DNA of 64,000 nucleotides, taken from the NCBI GenBank assembly GCA_016946835.1, contig JACVTC010000032.1:308001-372000 (forward strand), written 5' to 3'. Position numbers and translations under genes: made by a program. The notes beneath the pieces are model-generated. The model had not been told where the DNA came from, made no database searches, and was given only the letters and a program-made list of their open reading frames with translations. This document shows positions 38,943 to 59,706 of this stretch, in pieces. How positions within the stretch are numbered: the stretch's first letter is position 1; each line of letters begins with the position of its first letter. Origin of the DNA: Neocallimastix lanati (nom. inval.) (lineage: Eukaryota > Neocallimastigomycota > Neocallimastigomycetes > Neocallimastigales > Neocallimastigaceae).

Positions 38943-40135
38943 ATGAATAATATAGAATCAAGTTTAGATTCTGATAGTAATAACGAAGTTTATTATATTA
39001 ATAAGAGCAATAGAAATAATATTGTTAATAATAATAGAATTAGTGATAGTGAAAATAGAAATATTAATATATATGACCGTGAAAATAACAGCATCGTTAC
39101 TAATAATAGGTCAATTGGTGAAAATCATGTAGATTTAAGTAATTTTCTGAATAATGAGTGTGTAAATATATATGTGACGTGGTACCGATTATTTAACTTC
39201 TTTTTTAGTGGAAGAGATGCAAACATTATTGATTTAAATTATAAAAAGGAATGGGATGTTTTATTTAAGAACTAAAATCATTTCTGATGATTATTCAAAA
39301 ACACCATTTTTGGTGTGATCTGCGGCTCTCTTTATAGAAATTACATCTCGGGCTAGTACTCAACAAGGGTTACTATTCCGAAAGTATAAGCGCAAACTAA
39401 CCAGGAGTGTCAATGCTGAAAATGTAGTAAGACAGGCAAGGAGGGCTAATGCCTCTAAAGGAGAAGACCATAATTTCTTTCAGATAGTCAATTCAAACCC
39501 TAATCCAGAATAAGAATCCCTGAAATCTTATAATTTGGAGGTAAGGTTCGCTTCATGTGATCTTTTTTCTTAATTTATTTATACATTTTATTTTGAATAT
39601 TACTTTTTTTTTCCACATTACTATTTTAAATATTATTATTTTCCAATTGGATAAATAATATATTTTTTTTATTAATTAATTCCCTGTTTTTTTTTTTTTT
39701 TTTTTTTTTTTAAGAAATATTCATGTTATTAGTAAATGAATAAATAAATAAGGTGTTCCTCATAAGAGGTTTTTACCGAATAAGGTGGTTAGGGTTACAG
39801 GTAAGGATGTCCCCCTAATATATATTATTAGAATAGATACTGAACTAATTGAGATGGTAGATACCTGATTTCATGTGTCCATGAAGATATATTCTACTAA
39901 ATTGCAATCTTTCTGACAATTATTTAATTGCCAGGGAGTTAATTATGAAATTCCATGGGTTAGGTTATAATGGTCTCGCTCCAAAGGGAAATTACGAACT
40001 GGAGAAGCACTCAGAGAAAAGTAGTACTAATAAAATTCTCAGCAATAATATGTATGTCAGAGCGCCAATGCTGAAACGCTCAGTGAAGTTATCCAGTAAG
40101 GACAATTCTACATTTATAAAAAGGAAGTGTATGAC
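38943..40135 (+). pseudogene. ORF1-like region of a LINE-associated repeat
   Basis: This is the most complete copy of a reading frame seen in part at 33960-34390 and inverted at 19805-20075. It opens with an Asn/Ser-rich acidic stretch (MNNIESSLDSDSNNEVYYIN), open to 39275. A basic stretch follows (RKYKRKLTRSVNAENVVRQA, about 39380-39440) leading to ASKGEDHNFFQIVN. After a T-rich interruption (39640-39755) come HKRFLPNKVVRVTGKDVPLI (about 39760-39815) and GLGYNGLAPKGNYELEKHSE (about 39957-40016). Several stops break it. Its position just upstream of an RT relic suggests the first ORF of a LINE; no domain is recognised. Confidence 0.6.
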
Positions 40136-41010
40136 TACTTCAATATTACCAACGGACTTTTTTTTTAAAGAACTTTTCAACTCTAAAAGTAGCACTTCTC
40201 ACAATGATCCTAATCAATAAATTATTTATTCCAAATGTGCGAAATGTCTATTTTTTTTATTATTTAATAAAATTTGGAATAGTGAATTTCCTTGAGAAAT
40301 AGAATTCTGCTTCTGTTACATTAATTCCTAAGAAAGGGGATGATAATTGCCATATGGTATTCACTCATCAATATAGGATTAATTATTAAATTTTGAGAAA
40401 CTAAAAGAAATTCGGAATATGTTTTTTCTCATGGAGTTATTTAAACCAAAACAGTTTGGATTTATAAATAAAGAAGAATGTATTGGGTATTAGTTTATTT
40501 ATCCTCATTTGTGAAATTTTCCAACAAAGCAAAATTTAATAATCAGTTTACCTTTCTCGCTTTTCTTAACATCAAAAAAGCTTATGAGTCAGTTCCAAAT
40601 TATATTGTACTTATAAAACTTTATAATATTGGAATTCGTTGAAAAGGCCTTCAATTCATTATTAATCTAAACCTTAGAAAGCTTATACAAACTTTAAAAG
40701 TTAACTTTCAAAAGAATTTCCTATATATAGTGGTGTTCACCAATGATGAACCTTATCATTTATTTTATTTAATATATTTATCAGTCATATTTGATTAATG
40801 TTAGAGATTTGATGTGAAAATAGAAAGGAAAAAAAAAAAAATACTCTGGTGACCTTATTTATTGATGATATTGTTTCATTGGCCCCTATAAAATCCTTTC
40901 TTAAAAATTTTTTAAACATAACTCATGATGAAATGACTTCAGAATCAGTAAATGCATATAACATATTTTTCTAATATTAATGTAAAAAATTTAATATATT
41001 TTATTTTCAT

Positions 41011-41059
<49 letters not shown>

Positions 41060-41098
41060 ACTATTAATAAATAAAGTTTATTCCTAATCTAATAATAA
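40136..41098 (+). pseudogene. Decayed LINE RT fragment with 3' tail
   Basis: RT pieces appear in shifted frames: LFNKIWNSEFP (about 40260), a degraded SLINIGLI equivalent, QFGFINKEECIG, FLNIKKAYESVPN (about 40562-40600, the palm motif with Asn for the first Asp), and remnants of the downstream motifs. Sequence then passes at about 40970 into a 3' tail nearly identical in layout to that of copy A at 16230-16375: AATATTAATGTAAA, TTTTATTTTCATG, about 42 T, then ATAAATAAAGTTTATTCCTAATCTA. Confidence 0.75.
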
Positions 41099-41225
41099 TA
41101 AAAAAAATATATTATAGATGTTTGTTTAAATAATATATACAAACAAGATATATATATATATATATATTATACTATTAAATATTTGATATCTAGGTTTCAT
41201 TGATTATTTCTTAGAAAAACTAAAA

Positions 41226-41260
<35 letters not shown>

Positions 41261-41399
41261 CCATACATAAAATATTTAAATATTTTATTTTCATCTATAA
41301 TTTTAAATAACCAACTAATATTTCATAGATTATATATAATATTAATAAATCATTTTTTGATTAAATTTTGAGAAACTGCTAAATAAATAACAAAATTAC

Positions 41400-41472
<73 letters not shown>

Positions 41473-42323
41473 AATTAATTAATTAAATAATTAAATAATT
41501 AATTATATGTTTCTTCTTCGGTGGAACTTTAGCTTTAGCTATAATTCAATTCTATTAAAGAGTTCTGGATCTAATGTTCCATATATATATATATATTTTT
41601 GTTTAACATCTAATAATACAAATTTAGCAAAAAACACTAATAACAAACATTTATATTCTATATATATTAAATATAAAAATACATATTATCAACAATGAAT
41701 ATTTTTTTAATTTATTTAGAGTAGTCAAAATATTTTACCCATTCATGTTAAATAATTCTTTTTTTACATTTATATTTATAATTAGTATAATTACAATATG
41801 AAATTATTAATTCAATATAAATTAATAACATTTCATATTTTATTTTTAATTTTTTATTTTATTTTATTTTATTTATTTATTTATTTTTTTTTTTTAACAT
41901 TCATTATTATATATATAAAATAATGTAAGTAAATTATACTGATTGCTGAAATTTGAATTTTTTTTTTTTTTTTTTATATGTTGTAATATTTGAAATTATT
42001 AATATTATTATATATATATATTTAAATGCATTTTGCAAATTGAATTTTTATTTTATTTTATTTTATTTTATTCATTATATTTTGTTTTATTTTATTTTTA
42101 TTTTTATTTTTTTTATTTTTTCATTTATTTTTTTAACACTTTAATTTTTATTTTTTTATTATTATTATTTTTTATTATTTTGTGATCATATATTATTATA
42201 CTGATAATGTGCTTATGGATATATATATATTAAACCATAATATATATGTATTATAGTACTAGTTTAATAAAATTACAATTATTACTAATAATACTGTATA
42301 AATTTAAGCTAAATTAATGTTAT
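41099..42323. other. A/T-rich spacer with a small LINE C-terminal remnant
   Basis: Mostly A/T-rich repeats, including (AAAT)n at 41398-41470. At about 41505-41585 the sequence FLLRWNFSF...SSGSNVPYI resembles the ORF2 C-terminal segment LFLLGGTLVLNE... of the LINE copies, so one more small fragment lies here. The 3' UTR of the proteasome gene is expected near 42250-42323 but shows no distinctive signal. Confidence 0.5.
41398..41470. repeat. (AAAT)n microsatellite
   Basis: About 18 tetranucleotide units running into AATT repeats. Confidence 0.9.
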
Positions 42324-44797
42324 TTATTCATCATCATCCATGTCATCATCATCATCGTCCAAAGATTCCTATAAAAATTGTTAAATTTAAAATTAAAATT
42401 TATTAATATATATATATATATTTTATGTTAAAAAAATATAATATTAATACTACTACTACTACTACTACAAATATTAATACTACTACTATCACTATTGATA
42501 TTATAATTAATCGTTTGAAGTTACCTTAGCTTTTCTTTCAGCTGAATTATATTATTGTTTAATTTAATAAATAAAAGAAAAAATGTATTTAATATTATAA
42601 CATATTAATTTATTTACTATCATTATTTTATTTTTATTTTCATTAGTTACCTTCTTCAACAAGGTCAGCTGGAACTTCAACATGTTTTTTGTTAGATTCA
42701 TCACAAATCCAAGTATATTCAATTTCATAATCTCTGTCTTTGATATCATCTTCCATAACAGAATACATACTTTAATTTTTTTTTTTTTTTTTAAAAAAAA
42801 AAAACAATCATAATTAAGTAATATAAATTAATGAAGGTTAATAATAATAATAATAAATATTATATAAAATATGTTTATATATAATATATATTAGTTATTA
42901 ATAATTACATTCTGGCAACTTCCATAACGGCTTCACGAGTAGTGATTTCATTTAACTTTAATTTTTCTATTTCAGCTTTAGCAATTTGCTTATTTTTACC
43001 GACAGCACAACCAAAGTATCCCTAAATTTAATTAATTTATAAATAAATAATTACTGTACATATAATGAATTTTATAATTTTCATATATAATTTTTTTTTT
43101 TTTTTACTTACCCAATAAACACCTGATGGATCAATCATATATAAACTTGGACCGACATTATCATAAGTTGCAATAAGGGTACTACAACCAAATGGTCTTA
43201 CACTTGAGTATAATGTATATGCTTGAACAAATTGCCCCATTCTATCAGCAATCATCTAATTTTTATATATATATAATTAATTTAAATATAAATATTAGTA
43301 ATTTATTAAAAAATGTTTATAATTATTTATATATTATTAAAAAAAAAAGAAAAAAAAAAAATAAATATAATTGTTACTTTTCCAGAAATTGGAATTCTAA
43401 AGTTATCTTTGTAATTTTGAGCTTCAGCTCTTGCTCTCTTAATAAGAGCTTTACCATCAGCAATTAAACCTGGACAGACCTATAAATATAATAAATTATA
43501 TAAATTACATTTAACAATATATACTTTTATATGTAAGATACTTTATAAATTTTTTTTCCATTTTTATTATTATTTTTATTGAAAATGAATTTCGAAAATC
43601 AACATTGATATAGTTTGTACAATATAATGATTGAATGTATTTAATATGAAAGAGAAATTTATAGATATATTATTTTAATAAAACGGTATGAAATTTCGAT
43701 AATAACCATTCCAATATGTTGATCTATAGAAGCAATTCTTTTATTTGATTTTGGAACTAATAACTTAGAATGTATAAGTTTTGATATAGCTAATACTATA
43801 CCATCCTTTGCTCTTAAACCAATACATAATCTACAATATATTTATGAAATTTGAAAATATATTAATTATAAAAATATATTTATTTATATTGTTAGATATT
43901 TTATTGAAAAATATATATATATATATAAATATTTATTTATGATAATTCATTAGTTATATTTTAAAATATTTTAATTTCTTTATTTCATTGATCATAAAAA
44001 TGAATAGTACATCTAATTGAAAATTCTATTATTATTACTATTATTATTATTTTTATATGTTCAAATAATTTGTTCAATAAAAACTTGTAATTTTAATAAC
44101 ATTTACTGTGAATATATGATATTTATAGTAATTTCATTTATCATTATTCACAGAGTACTAATTAAAACTATTATTACTAATAATTTTTTGTTTTTAATTA
44201 TTCCTTACCCACTGTTGTCGACTGCTTTCATGGCATACTCGACTTGGAAAATTCTACCATCAAGAGAATAGGTAGAAGAAGAAAGATCATACTATATAAA
44301 ATATGAAATAATTTATATTATTTTAATTGTATATTATAAAAAAAAAAAAACATAAATTTAATATGATCAGTAATAATTTAATTAAGTTATTGGTAATTTC
44401 AATTTTAATTAATATTCAAGATTTAAAAATAAAGAAATGCTAATATCAATTCATTTAAAAACATTATTTTTAATTATTCCTTTAAAATAATAATAAATAT
44501 TTATGAAGTTTTAAATTAATATTTTATAACCTCCTGAAATATTAAACATTAAATTTGAAAATTCTATTAATTTAGGTTTTATTTAATTTTCATTATATCA
44601 AGTAAACATTATTTTTATTATAATTTTAATTATTTCTTAATAATATTAAATGCTAATTTTTATTACAGTGATTTTTACTTTATTTTAATTATTATTATTA
44701 TTATTATTGTTATTATTATTATTATTATTCAATTATTGATATTTCATAAAAAAAATATAAACATTGTGAAATTTACCCCAGTTCCAATTGAACTCAT
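42324..44797 (-). CDS. PSMA3: 20S proteasome subunit alpha type 3 (alpha-7)
   Basis: A structural alpha-ring subunit of the 20S proteasome; alpha subunits gate substrate entry and lack the catalytic threonine. Nine exons, read on the minus strand, join in frame to 255 residues: 44797-44777, 44291-44209, 43830-43707, 43479-43378, 43255-43112, 43021-42909, 42769-42651, 42541-42525, 42368-42324. The N-terminus [20 protein letters not shown] with [11 protein letters not shown] is the alpha-subunit signature. Other conserved blocks are [34 protein letters not shown] and [12 protein letters not shown]. The C-terminus [17 protein letters not shown] ends in an acidic tail of mostly Asp, as in alpha type 3 (fungal Pre10), which decides the subunit. 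All introns are GT-AG, with 90-485 nt. Exon 8 is only 17 nt and exon 1 encodes seven residues. The length equals that of the animal protein. Confidence 0.96.
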
Positions 44798-45511
44798 TTT
44801 TAAAGTCTTGTTTTAAATTATTAGATATTATTAAAATATATTAGAAAATTGTTAATATATAAATATATACATGAGAAGTATTGTTAATGGAATATGAAAT
44901 ATATAATAAATATAATAAAAATTATTAAAAATAAGAATATATTTACATACTATTAATTTCTAAATTAATAATTTAATTTGAAATATTAAAAATATATATA
45001 TATATTTTTATTTTATTTTATTTTTTTTTTATAATAATAAAATTATAAAAAAAAAATATTAATTATTAAAATAAAATAAAATAAAATTTTAAATTTTTAA
45101 ATAATGTATTATGATTTTGTTTTATACAATATAATTAGATATTCGAATATAAAAATTTTTTAATTAAATAAATTAATATTAATAATTAATTTTAATTAAA
45201 ATATAATTTGAATAAAAAATTTTATTTTTTTTTTTTTTTTATTAAAAAATTAAAACTTTTTGTTTAGATAATAATATTTATTGATTATATTAAATTTAAA
45301 ATCAATATTTTATTTAAATAAAACAAATAAACAGAAAATAGGCAAGTAACAAAATATAGTAAACAACTAGATAATCTATTTTTTTTTTTTTTTTTTTTTT
45401 TTATTAAAGAAAAGAAAAAAAAAAAGGAATTATATAATATTATAAATTAAATTGATATTTTTTAAAATCTTTTAATGGTTTTAATTAATGGTATCGTTAT
45501 TTAAATAAATA
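44798..45511. other. Spacer between the proteasome and receptor genes, no gene
   Basis: About 700 bp of A/T-rich sequence between two minus-strand genes. It must hold the proteasome gene promoter (near 44798 upward) and the 3' UTR of the receptor gene; neither shows a clear motif. A poly(T) run lies at about 45379-45402. Confidence 0.6.
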
Positions 45512-52064
<6,553 letters not shown>

Positions 52065-52180
52065 TATAGTTTATTTATTTTATTAATATTTATATTAGAA
52101 TTTCACAAAATGTATTATTGATATATTTAAATACTAATACTTTTTTTTTATTAATAATTTTTTTTTTATTATTATCATAT

Positions 52181-52216
<36 letters not shown>

Positions 52217-54510
52217 TTTTAAAAAAATATTTTATTTTTTATTTTATTATGTTTAGGAAGTTATTCTCTTTTTTTTATCTATATAGTTAATCATTTATAT
52301 AAAATTATCTATTTAATATTATCTACCTCTCTCTCTATATATATTTTAAAATAATAATTAAACTTGATTATTAATATGCTTTAGTTTTATTTGTTAAATT
52401 TAATTATTTTATTTAATTTAAAATTTTATTTATAAGGATAAATTTTTATTCTTGAAAAATTAATATAATATAAAATTAATTAAAAATCGGAAAATAATTA
52501 ATTAAAAAACTACTTTTTTTTTTTTTTTTTTTTTTATTTATTTTTTATTTATTATTTTTTTTTTTTTAGAAAAAAAAAAATTCATGGTATATAAAAAACA
52601 AATATACAAATGTTTTGAAACTATATTTATGAAATAAATCAAAACTAAACTATATCAATTTTTAATAAAAATATAAAAAATTCATGTATTTTTATTTTAT
52701 TTTATTATATTCAATCTGTACTTTCATGTTTAATATTCTTTTTATTTTTATTTTTATTTTTATTTTTTTTTATTTTTATTTTTATGTTCTATTTTATTTT
52801 ATTTTATTTTATTTTATTTTATTTTTTTTTCAAATTATACTTTCTTATTTAATATTCTACTATTTATTATATTTTTTTTATGTTATTCTATTTTATTTTA
52901 TTTTATTTATTCTGTACTTTCTTAATTTAATATTCTACTTTTATTTATTTATTTATTTATTTATTTATTTTATTTAATTTGTACTTTATATTTATATTCT
53001 ACTATTAATTTTTTTTCTTTATTTTTGTTAATACTTTACTCTTTTATATTACTTCACTATTTTTTTTTATTCTATTTTTATTAATACTTTACTGTTATAT
53101 TCACTATTTATTTTATTTAATTTAATTTTATTTTAATAGAAAAATCAGATCATGCCAAATTATGTATTAATTCAATTTATTTACAACTATCATTTTGAAT
53201 ATGCTTTATATCTGTGTTGTATATATACATATTTTAAACTACTACGATTTTGTATATATATATTATTATATTTATAATTGAATTTATGTTATTAATAAAT
53301 TCATCATAAGTAGATTTGCAACATAATGGTTTAGTATAAAGAAGGTATGTTGTAACTTTTGTATAACTTTTGTAATTCAAACATTATTTACTCTAAATAT
53401 AACATAACAACACTATAATTAATTCTACAATTCTGTTTAAAATAAAAAAATTCATATTTTTATTTATTCATATATTAATTATAAGTCATTTTCTATATGT
53501 CTTTTTATAAAAATTTATTACTATAGATTTATTTGATAAATATATATATGATGTATAAAGTTCATCGTTTAATTGTAATATACTACAAAATCTAGACCCT
53601 CTAATATATTTTTAAACTTATTGCTATTTATTTTATTTAGTGACATTATTTAAATTATTTTTTGAAAAAAATTTAAAAAAAAATTGGTAAAAATTCAAAA
53701 TATCTATAAAACAATTTTTAATATTCATTCATTTTTCTTTTTTTTATTATTATAAATTTTTTTACCATTTTAATTAATAGAATAACTATTAATATTAAAT
53801 ATTTTTCTATAAATGAATAATATTAAAAAATGGTTTTAGATTAATATAATAATTTAGAGATATATTATTTAATAATAATAAATACAGTAGAATTATTGTA
53901 GTAATTCATTTTACTTTTAAAAATATAAGAATATTTATTGATTATGACATGCATATATATTAAATTCAAATAAAAAATATAATAATCATTGGTAATCATT
54001 ACCCATATTATGAAAATAAAATTAATTAAAATTTTCTAGTCTATACAATAACCAGTCTATTCCAGATGAAGAAGTGATATAATAAATCATGTCGAAATAA
54101 ACCTTCATTTTCGTTTATTCCAATTATTAAAATTAATATTTTTATTAATTATATTATTAAAAAAAGAAAATTATTGTAGCAGTTTAAAACAGTAATGAAT
54201 ATATTGTTGACGTCAAGTCTCTTAGTTATATCTCCGATATTGATATTATACCATTCTAAATTAAATAAAATCCAAATTAACAGTAAACAGAATTTCTCTC
54301 CAAAAAAAAAAAAGAAAAAGAATTATAAATCTTGTGATAAAGTCAACTTAATAATTATAAAAACAAAAAAATTCTATTAATGCTAAATATTAATTAATTC
54401 AAAAAGAAAATTTAAAATTTATTCTTAATTGATGGTATATAATTAAAGTTTTGAAACGAAGAAAACTAAATGAATTAAATAAATAAAAAATTAAAAAAAA
54501 AAAAAAAAAT

Positions 54511-54604
54511 TTCTTATGGTAAGCTATTATTTTAACATTATTTAAATTAAAGAAAAAAAAAATCATTCTTATGGTAAGCTATTATTTTGACATTATTTAA
54601 ATTC
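54511..54604. repeat. Short tandem duplication, period 55 bp
   Basis: TTCTTATGGTAAGCTATTAT begins at 54511 and at 54566. The copies match for about 38 bases with one A/G change and are separated by an A-rich run. Confidence 0.8.
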
Positions 54605-55128
54605 AAGAGATTCTTTAAATAATGATTTTATTCCATGATAATAAAATAAAAATACAAGAATACTTTATATTTAGAAAAAAATATGAAAAATAATAAATTA
54701 TTTTATTAAAAATAATATTAACAAAAATATAATAATGACTAAAATAAATATTATAAATATTAATAATTTTTAATAATTTTATTTTATAAAAACAATAATA
54801 TTTGGCTGTTCTATATAATACATTTAATGTTAATTCAATGTATTTATTCTAATTTTAGATAATTTTATTATTTTATATATAATTACATTGTTTGATTACT
54901 TTTAATGAAAGTTAATATTCAAAGTTATTTTCTTTCATTTACTTTTTCTTTAAAAATTGAAATTATTTTTTATCATCTTTGTAAGATAGTAGTAAGAAAG
55001 ACAATTTATATAATATTTCTTAGCAAACCCCTTAGTATGAACTAGAAAAAAAGTATTCTAATTTTTTATAGTAAACTAAATTTTTTTTCTTATTATTAAA
55101 ATGGCTTAGATATTTTGATTTCGGTTCC

Positions 55129-55168
<40 letters not shown>

Positions 55169-55662
55169 ACCATATATTAAAAAGATTATATGTATAAAAT
55201 AATATTGAATTATATTTGGAGGACATAGAATTCTTGCACTCTAATTTCATAAAAATCTAAAATAATGCATTTATTATAGTTTAAATTTAAAAATTTCTTA
55301 ATTGTATTCTTGATAATATTAAATATATATATTTTGTATAATATTTTATAGAAATCATAGCGTATTTCACCATGTACCATGTGCTTAATTATTATTTTAT
55401 TATAATTTTTTTAATTAAAAAAAAAAATGTGTAAATAAGATTTCTGTATTTCACTTAATTAATTTAAATTTAATATATAAAAATATTAAAACTTTAAAAT
55501 ATAATTGTATCAGTAGCACAAAATTTTTTAATAATTTTTTTATACAACTTTTTTTTTCTTAACATAATTTAAAATAATAATTTATTTAATTACACTTTTT
55601 TTTTATATTAATAAATTAAGTTTTTTTTTTTTTTTTATAAAACAATTTTTGTTATATTAAAA

Positions 55663-56093
55663 ATATTTATTAATTATTTTTTATTTTTTATTTTTTATTT
55701 TTTTTAAATTTGATACAAAAAAAATATAAAAAATAGAGTTTGTTTTATCATGATATTATCGCCATTAGCGTGGCTATTTTTTTTTTATTAATTAAATAAC
55801 CACATTATAATACTAAAGTAACAAAATTAAGTTTTTTATTGAAATTTGGAAAATCATTTATTTTATTATATAATTATATTTATTAATTATTTTTTATTTT
55901 TTATTTTTTATTTTTTTTAAATTTGATACAAAAAAAATATAAAAAATAGAGTTTGTTTTATCATGATATTATCGCCATTAGCGTGGCTATTTTTTTTTTT
56001 ATTAATTAAATAACCACATTATAATACTAAAGTAACAAAATTAAGTTTTTTATTGAAATTTGGAAAATCATTTATTTTATTATATAATTATAT
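55663..56093. repeat. 213 bp tandem duplication
   Basis: 55663-55875 is repeated directly at 55876-56089 or so with only one T-run length change seen. Each copy includes the relatively G+C-rich word ATCGCCATTAGCGTGGCTAT and a GTGGCTATTT...AAATAACCAC imperfect stem. No coding potential is seen. The near-identity points to a recent event. Confidence 0.92.
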
Positions 56094-56924
56094 AATAAAA
56101 TATAAGATTTTATGAATTAATAAAAAACAAAAAATAGTGATTTTCTGAATTAATAAATAAAAATAAATAAATAAAACTACAATTACTTAAATAATATAGT
56201 ATTTATATTTTAAATTAATAATTATATTCAAAACTAACTAAAAAAAAAAAGAATACTTTCATTAATGATATTGAAAATATTAAATATTAAATTAAATAGA
56301 ATTATTGAAGTGATTCATAATGATTTATAACAATAATTGATAATTAATTTTAATAAATATAACTACTAATAAATAATAACTAATTATAAATTAATAATAG
56401 TAATACATAATAAACATAATAAACAAATTAAAGATTAAAATAATATATTAATATATATTATTTTTAATGATCGTCTTGTAATAAATAGTGTGAAAGTATT
56501 AAATTATTCATATAAATATTTTTCATATATTTAATATTGATATATTAAAAAGGTAAATTTTGGTTACATTTTAGAATGTATTTGAATAATTATATTTTAT
56601 TTGTATTATTGTGTAATATGATTAAAAAACAATATCATATATTATAAATTAATATAATTAATTTTCTGATGCAAAAATAAAAGTAATATTTTTGATTAAA
56701 ATATACAATTTTCTGATATAAAAATTAAAAATAATATCTTCATTTTTAATTTTCTAGATAATAGAAATGTTACTGTTAATTACAGTGTATAATTATATGA
56801 TGTAAAAATTAATTATTAAAAGTTATATCTTTATATTCTAATTAATGACGTCATTTCTAATATTTAAAATAAAGATATTAAATATTAAGAAATAAAAATT
56901 AAAAAAATTAAAAAATATAAATTA

Positions 56925-56956
<32 letters not shown>

Positions 56957-57290
56957 AACATGTAAACTTTAATTCTAAAATTTTTTTAATAATATAATTT
57001 TTTTTATTAAAACTTCAATTTAACATCACAGTTTTAATAAAAAAAATTATATTAATATTTTTAGAATTTTACTGTATTGACAACTAATAATTTATATATT
57101 ATGTATATTAATAAAGTTTTTTTTATATGGATTTTACCTCATATATTTAAATTATTATTTAAATATTATTATTGAACAATGATTTATATATATTTTAGGA
57201 AAACTGAAAAATTGGAAAATTATATAAAAATTGATATAATTTAATAATATATATGAATTCTTATTTTTATGACTATAATAAATAAAAAAA

Positions 57291-57383
57291 ATAATATACT
57301 ATAATATTTTACAATAATTAAATGAGATATTTCAAATAATATACTATATTATTTTACAATAATTAAATGAGATATTTCAAATA
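57291..57383. repeat. Short tandem duplication, period 45 bp
   Basis: ATAATATACTATA...ACAATAATTAAATGAGATAT is present twice in direct repeat starting at 57291 and 57336, with one or two base differences. Confidence 0.8.
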
Positions 57384-57503
57384 ACTGAATAAAAAAAATA
57401 ATAATTAATAATATTATCAATAACCTTTGGTTTGATATAATAAATATAATAATAATAATAATAATAACTTAATAATGATTTTTTTTTTTTTGGTGTTCTT
57501 TAA

Positions 57504-57551
<48 letters not shown>

Positions 57552-57711
57552 AATAATATTAATAAAAATAGTATTGAAAATATTTTTAATAACAAATAAT
57601 ATAAAATAACATAAAAAAAAAAAGATTAAATACTTATGGCATATTTGAATAAAAATAGGATAATTTTAATAAATAAAAATATACAATAATATTTCTATTA
57701 TATTTCTATTA

Positions 57712-57742
<31 letters not shown>

Positions 57743-58736
57743 TTCAAAGCAAAATTATATAGTATAAATTACAATATTACTATATAATTATCCTTTTTGA
57801 TTAAAAATAAATTTTCAAAAAAGGAATTTTTTTTAAAAGAGTAGTAAAATAAAAATTTAAATATAAGCATTAATAATATTTTTTTTTTTTAAATTAAAAT
57901 TCAACATAAATAAAAGAATTATGACAAAAACTAAAATATGTTAATATAATTATTACTATAATTTGTAACCATTATAAATAATATATTAATTTATTTATAT
58001 AATTAGAAAATTATAAATATAAAAACTTATTAAAGCTTTTTTACTGATTTCTATTAATAATTTAATAAAGAAAAAATAATAAATTAAAACTACTTTATAA
58101 CAATAATATACAATAATTAATAATTAATAAAAAAATAAATAAATTAATGATAAATTAATAATAGTAAAAGTAGTAGTAGTAATAATAAAGTATTGTTACA
58201 GTAATAATAATAATAATAGTTAAAATAGATTTAAATAAATACAAAAAATGTGATAAATAATATAAATTACTAATTATCCATTAAGAAAAAGCTAAGAATC
58301 AAATGAATTTATAAAATTTATATTAATTTTTTATATTAATTAAATAACATTTTCACTATTAGATTAATATATTAATTTAATATATTAATGGTAAATATAT
58401 ATAAATTTTGAAAAATTTGAATATAACTTTAAATAATAATAATTATTCTTATATTTACAATTTTATATAAAGAACAATTTCAATTGAAATAAATAATTGA
58501 TAATATTAACATAGAAAGATAGTTCAAAAAAAGTATATATATATAATTTATTAATATAATTATATATTAATAAAATTATAGTTTTTTAATTTATCTAATA
58601 TATTTCTATGAATTATGAGAAAATTCATTATATTTCTTTCCCGAAATTACTAAAATAAATATTTATTTAATATCTTTTGTATAATTATAATATTACATTT
58701 ATTTTTTTTATTATTATTTATTTTTTTTATTACTAT

Positions 58737-58872
58737 ATATTATTTATTTATTATTTATTTATTTATTTATTATTTATTATTTATTTATTTATTATTTATT
58801 ATCTATTATTTATTTATTATTTATTTATAATTTATTTATTTATTATTTATTTATTATTTATTATTTATTTAT
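58737..58872. repeat. TTTATTA heptamer / TTTA array
   Basis: Mixed 7 bp TTTATTA and 4 bp TTTA units with a few TTTATAA variants. It is the same satellite vocabulary as the arrays at 26856 and 30951, in the opposite orientation. Confidence 0.85.
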
Positions 58873-59138
58873 AATTCTTAATTTATTATATCATTTTAAT
58901 ATTTTATATTTTACTGTTATTTAATTTAATTATATATATATTTTTTCCTTTAAACAATTATTTAATATAACAAAGTTCGGTTTATATAAGATATAATTAA
59001 AATTTGAATTTTGAGGAATTATTATATATTTTTTGATCATAAGCAAAAAAATTTTTATTTATTGTATATGCTTTATTCAATTAAAGGAACAAAACATAAT
59101 GCTTATATTTAAACATAAATAATTTTAATTGCGTAATT

Positions 59139-59185
<47 letters not shown>

Positions 59186-59457
59186 ATAAACTTTTTTAAA
59201 ATAATCTTCTTTGAGTCAAACCAGAAATAAAAAAAAAACAAATATAAAATATACAAATATTTTTTATTTATAATTAGTATCACAATTATAATTGAAGAAA
59301 ATTATTTAAATATTCATATAGTTTTAATAGAATTAAAATATATATATCTACAAAGTATTTTAAATATTATTTTATATCATAAATAGAATTATTTTAAATA
59401 TGATTTTTTTTTCGTTTCACAAATATTATTAGATATACTAAATAAAGAATTAAATTT

Positions 59458-59706
59458 TATTTTATTTTATTTTATTCAATCTGTACTTTATATTCATATC
59501 AATTATTTATTTTATTTTATTTTATTTTATTTTATTTTATTTTATTTTATTTTATTTTATTTTATTTTATTTTATTTTATTTTATTTTATTTTATTTTAT
59601 TTTATTTTATTTTATTTTATTTTATTTTATTTTATTTTATTTTATTTTATTTTATTTTATTTTATTTTATTTTATTTTATTTTATTTTATTTTATTTTAT
59701 TTTATT
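59458..59706. repeat. (TTTTA)n pentamer array, about 250 bp
   Basis: A nearly pure pentanucleotide tract interrupted only near 59474-59502 by CAATCTGTACTTTATATTCA, a phrase that recurs in similar form after the array at 59704 and at 52702-52725 and 52910-52935. The interspersed phrase suggests blocks of pentamer plus spacer were duplicated together. Confidence 0.9.
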
